Of a stretch of DNA of 64,000 bases, positions 62,701 to 64,000 are shown in pieces. A program made the translations under genes and the position numbers. Source of the DNA: Trochalopteron elliotii (Eukaryota > Chordata > Aves > Passeriformes > Leiothrichidae); assembly GCA_024734555.1 (NCBI GenBank), contig JANPWX010000080.1, positions 4,920,164 to 4,984,163 on the forward strand, given 5' to 3'. The notes beneath the pieces are model-generated. The model had not been told where the DNA came from, did not search any database, and saw only the letters and a program-made list of their open reading frames with translations. Position 1 is the stretch's first letter. Each line of letters opens with the position of its first letter.

Positions 62701-64000
62701 TAAGAAGTATATTAATTTTCTATTATTTTGTTTCTCTGCTTTCATAAAAAGAGGGATTGATGACTTTTAGAGACTAGGTATTCCCAGATACCAGATTGCT
62801 TCTTCTAGAGTTGATTAATTTACCTGATGATGACTTTAACTATTTAGAATCTATGGTTTTAAAACAAAAGCCACAACTCTGTTTCTGCTGATGATCTGAG
62901 GTTTTTTTCCTGTATCCCTTTTCCTGCTCTTTGAAAGAATTTTTTTCTAAGTTCTTCTGCTTTTATGCCACGTTTTTTATTTCCTAGTGCTTCTCATATT
63001 CCTTCTCTTTCCTACCTTGCCTCTATTCATGAGTTCTCTTCCTTTTTCTTTTATTTTCTATGTAACTATAAACAATAACTTGTGAAATACTACAGATTTT
63101 ACTTTTCACAAAGTATATTATTGATTACTTAGTGTCCACAGCATAAGATTATGCCTTTACTCTCTCATAAAAAATAGTGTGCAAGTTACACCATTCTACT
63201 CAAAATTTATAGGATTTCTGAATGCCAATGTTTGCTGCATATCAGAAACAATGCTTATAAGGAAAAAATTAAGGGGGGAAAGTTAATGTCTTTCCTTGTC
63301 TACATCCAAGAGCAGAGAGAAGTAGAAAGTTTACAGCAGACATGACTGATTTCACTGCAAATTGTAGTAGATCCAGTCACTCCAGTAGTTTTATAAAGTT
63401 ACCATTGGAGCATCATCCATTGCTTCATTGAAAACAGATTTATGGAGTGTTTCAGCCCTTCATCTTCATTGGGCCCTAGGTCGTGACTCTCACCAGCACC
63501 ACCTGTGTAGGTAATAATACTAATTTGATTTTTTCCTTACTATTGGTTGCAGAGCTGTGTGACATTATGTTCTCCTTGATATTGACCAGATTCTGATATT
63601 TTAATTTAAAGCTTTTCAGAATGTTTTCCAGTATCTATTTCCTGATGCTTTGTAAATTTTACAATCCCAAAATTATAACAATTTGCATTTCATTTAAACA
63701 TTCAGTTCGCTTTGTATCTTCAAATTTAAAAAAACTGCCTTGTTTCAGTTTGATGCTCTTGTATGTGTATGTATGTTATATGCATGAATGTTTGTACACC
63801 CTAGACTACTTCGTCTGACTTGACAAAGTTAGGTTTGTAGGAGCGTCATGCAATTTTCATAATTATCACAGCAGTGCAGCTTAGGAGAATATGTTTTATG
63901 ATAAACAGAGTCTTTTTGGTTCTTATCACAAACAGTGCAGCTGATGCTGACATAGTGTATGCATGCCAGAGTGATGTATCATTTTTATCAGTCTAAATAC
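59755..64000. other. AT-rich non-coding stretch, no gene seen
   Basis: No supported gene. A 111-codon + frame at 60181-60516 has no recognisable domain. A homeodomain-word cluster at 60845-60915 is listed separately. A 15-base A-run lies near 62464-62478. Nothing suggests that the window ends inside an exon. Confidence 0.6.
60845..60915. promoter_or_regulatory. Candidate conserved non-coding element (homeodomain/GATA cluster)
   Basis: In 70 bases there are TTAATTGC (from 60852), an inverted GATA pair ATTATC-AGAT-GATAAT (60863-60878), CCATTAA (from about 60885), GAATTAGCAT and TAATTAG (60906-60912). This is the densest set of homeodomain-type words that I saw. It could be a core enhancer element; AT-rich DNA yields such words often, so confidence is low. 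Confidence 0.28.

Noticed and set aside
1..64000. CRISPR arrays, tRNA or rRNA genes, bacterial operons
   Set aside because: No regularly spaced identical repeats with unique spacers, no tRNA-like cloverleaf with A and B box that I could recognise, and no prokaryotic gene structure was seen.

Overview
This window looks like non-coding DNA from a bird nuclear genome, most likely intergenic or deep intronic sequence on a large chromosome. The best clue to the organism is two copies of the CR1 (chicken repeat 1) LINE, at about 3730-4150 and 51132-51229. The 3' end of the second carries the typical avian CR1 wording (CTTCCAACCCAAAG, then CATTCTATGAT). The DNA is AT-rich, poor in CpG, and sparse in recognisable interspersed repeats, as expected for an avian macrochromosome. 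A crocodilian or turtle, which also carry CR1, cannot be excluded by reading alone. Bacterial, plasmid or phage origin is not credible: there are no operons, no ribosome binding sites, and the longest ATG-initiated open frame is 164 codons and lies antisense to a CR1.

I found no gene, exon, tRNA, rRNA or CRISPR array that I can support. Almost every open frame is what chance gives in 64 kb, or is low-complexity translation of a microsatellite. The window therefore reads as a gene desert or part of a giant intron. Its visible content is (1) the two CR1 fragments; (2) one CpG-rich block at about 23724-24131 that ends like a retroviral long terminal repeat, with a polyadenylation signal and a terminal CA; (3) three other GC-rich islands of unknown origin (23160-23400, 36730-36962 with a 23-base tandem duplication, 57360-57910); (4) a degenerate interstitial telomere-like array at 18237-18330; (5) microsatellites, chiefly (GATA)12 at 20351 and a 90-base (CTTT)n at 27266, and A-rich tracts at 42399 and 59672; and (6) several perfect hairpins or palindromes.

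Layout: 1-18.2 kb is AT-rich with the first CR1. 18.2-27.4 kb is the most eventful part, with the telomere-like array, both tetranucleotide microsatellites, a strong AT palindrome, two GC-rich islands and the putative LTR. 27.4-51.1 kb is mostly featureless apart from the island at 36.7 kb and the A-rich tract at 42.4 kb. 51.1-64 kb carries the second CR1, the GC-richer block at 57.4-57.9 kb and the (AAAAC)n array.

Six short stretches have the look of distal enhancers: dense homeodomain, POU, GATA, FOX and E-box words inside otherwise plain AT-rich DNA. They are offered only as low-confidence candidates that a cross-species alignment would settle. I did not find a convincing new biological system.
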